From the NCBI GenBank assembly GCA_002329675.1, contig DCUA01000091.1, forward strand, positions 13,373-19,512: DNA of 6,140 nt, read 5' to 3'. This document shows positions 5,011 to 6,140 of this stretch, one piece after another. This DNA comes from Firmicutes bacterium UBA1426. Lineage in GTDB: Bacteria > Bacillota > Clostridia > Peptostreptococcales > Anaerovoracaceae. The notes under the pieces were generated by a model, which saw nothing but the letters and a program-made list of their open reading frames with translations, was not told the DNA's origin and made no database searches. Position numbers and translations under genes: made by a program. How positions within the stretch are numbered: the stretch's first letter is position 1; every line of letters starts with the position of its first letter.

Positions 5011-6140
5011 ATGAAGGAAAGTTACGTTAATTTAATATATATAAGAAGGCAGGTATTCGCCAAAATTGCGCAGATGGGCTATGAAGGAGCTGACCTGAGC
5101 GAGCTTGAAAAGGCATCCTTTGAGATTTTACCGGGAGAGGTGGCCACATACAGGGACAGTATCTTCAGGGAGAGAGCGATTCTGGATGAGCGGCTGAGGC
5201 TGACTATGGGGTTAGACGCGAGAGATCCCAACGAGTACAGCCGCGTTACGGACGGAATCTCGGCTGTGGATGTGGAAAAAGCCCATTTCATCGAGCCCTT
5301 GGTCAATGTCATCACCCATGCATGTGAAGCATGTCCTACGAAGGCTTTTATAGTCACGGATAATTGCAGAAAGTGCCTCGCCCATCCATGTACCAATGTT
5401 TGTCCCACCAATGCGGTATCCATAGGGAAGAGCCGTGCAATTATCGATCAGGATAAATGCATAAAATGCGGCCGGTGCAAAGCAACCTGTCCCTATAGTG
5501 CAATTGTGCAATACGACAGACCCTGTGCTGCAGCATGCGGCGTAAATGCCATCGACAGCGATTACCTGGGAAGAGCCCAGATAAACAGGGACCGGTGTGT
5601 TTCATGCGGACGCTGTATCATTCAATGCCCGTACGGAGCAATTGCGGACAAGTCTCAGATATACCAGCTGATCAAAGCACTAAAAACAGATCCACACATG
5701 TATGCCATAATCGCACCGTCTTTTATCGGACAGTTTGGACCTCTGGCTTCTCCTCTTCAAATTGTAGAAGGTATCAAGCAGCTGGGATTCAAAGATGTGG
5801 TAGAAGTCAGTCTCGGGGCTGACATTACTACACTCAGGGAGGCAAAGGAATTCCTGGAGAAGGTTCCCGACGAGATCCCATATATGGGAACAAGTTGCTG
5901 TAACTCCTGGACCATCATGGTTGAAAAACTCTTTCCCGATCAGTATGAATATATATCCGACTCCTCCTCTCCGATGGTCGAGACGGCAAAATATATCAAG
6001 AAAAAGGATCCGGATGCAAAGATCACATTTATAGGTCCCTGCATTTCCAAAAAATTAGAAGCCCTCAGGGATGATGTTAAGGATTATGTGCACTTCGTCA
6101 TCACCTTCGAAGAACTCATGGGATTGTTCGTTGCAGAGGA
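5011..6140 (+). CDS. [FeFe] hydrogenase, B-type monomeric family (partial, 3' end outside window)
   Basis: The first 376 residues of an iron-only hydrogenase-type protein; the frame is still open at the window edge. The N-terminal segment (about 30-100) is the helical lead-in of the B-type clostridial family. Sixteen cysteines follow in CxxC clusters: C105/108, C119/122/127/131, C150/153/156/160, C172/176 and C196/199/202/206. They can hold up to four [4Fe-4S] clusters. From about residue 230 comes the H-cluster domain: loop 1 is TSCCNSW (294-300), retaining the proton-relay C296 and cluster ligand C297. The serine before proline (S320-P321) corresponds to the proton-path serine of CpI. Loop 2 is GPCISKKLE (342-350) with ligand C344. 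Loop 3, which carries the last two cysteines, lies beyond the edge. The textbook forms are TSCCP and MPC; the G in loop 2 is, as I recall, usual for B-type proteins, but N in place of P in loop 1 stands out. The ribosome site (GGGGG, 4996-5000) is weak. Reversible H2 formation, or H2 sensing, are both possible. Confidence 0.92.
   Translation, partial: MKESYVNLIYIRRQVFAKIAQMGYEGADLSELEKASFEILPGEVATYRDSIFRERAILDERLRLTMGLDARDPNEYSRVTDGISAVDVEKAHFIEPLVNVITHACEACPTKAFIVTDNCRKCLAHPCTNVCPTNAVSIGKSRAIIDQDKCIKCGRCKATCPYSAIVQYDRPCAAACGVNAIDSDYLGRAQINRDRCVSCGRCIIQCPYGAIADKSQIYQLIKALKTDPHMYAIIAPSFIGQFGPLASPLQIVEGIKQLGFKDVVEVSLGADITTLREAKEFLEKVPDEIPYMGTSCCNSWTIMVEKLFPDQYEYISDSSSPMVETAKYIKKKDPDAKITFIGPCISKKLEALRDDVKDYVHFVITFEELMGLFVAE

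Noticed and set aside
5079..5511. Two overlapping minus-strand open frames opposite the hydrogenase gene.
   Set aside because: They lie opposite the cysteine-cluster region of a well-recognised hydrogenase and show no domain or ribosome site. They are shadow frames.

Overview
The window looks like chromosomal DNA of an anaerobic Gram-positive bacterium of the class Clostridia. This is inferred from the purine-rich AGGAGG-type ribosome sites, a TTG start, a LysM/NodB cell-wall enzyme, a lipobox lipoprotein with a short Gram-positive leader, the remains of a Firmicutes-type small hydrophobic toxin, and a B-type [FeFe] hydrogenase. No tRNA, rRNA, CRISPR array or transposase was seen, and no gene-free stretch exceeds 300 bases.

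Left part (1-1182): a single plus-strand gene encodes a stand-alone ABC-type ATPase. It is read from an extended -10 promoter that leaves almost no leader. Just downstream is a compact RNA locus: a plus-strand promoter and hairpin RNA face the 3' end of a minus-strand open frame that encodes a hydrophobic tail ending in basic residues. This is the layout of a TxpA/RatA-like type I toxin-antitoxin locus, but the toxin has lost its start codon and its N-terminal half. It now overlaps the end of the next gene.

Middle part (1161-3830, minus strand): a glucose/sorbosone dehydrogenase-type beta-propeller protein starts at TTG and has no signal peptide. Upstream of it lies an exported enzyme with three LysM domains and a NodB polysaccharide deacetylase domain. 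The two are 120 bases apart and run in the same direction. I see no clear terminator between them, but there is a perfect 13-base dyad. They may therefore be co-transcribed or separately controlled.

Divergent region (3831-4072): the -10 elements for the deacetylase (minus) and for a small lipoprotein (plus) lie on top of each other. The lipoprotein leader carries a strong hairpin or operator-like dyad.

Right part (4073-6140, plus strand): the lipoprotein ends at a clear intrinsic terminator. A new extended -10 promoter then opens a two-gene unit made of a NuoE-like [2Fe-2S] ferredoxin and a B-type [FeFe] hydrogenase that runs off the window. The ferredoxin probably exchanges electrons with the hydrogenase. 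Its N-terminal half has sixteen cysteines, enough for four [4Fe-4S] clusters, and the visible H-cluster motifs depart from the textbook forms.

Most genes belong to recognisable families. The least ordinary items are the decapitated type I toxin locus with its apparently intact antisense RNA, and the variant H-cluster loop of the hydrogenase.
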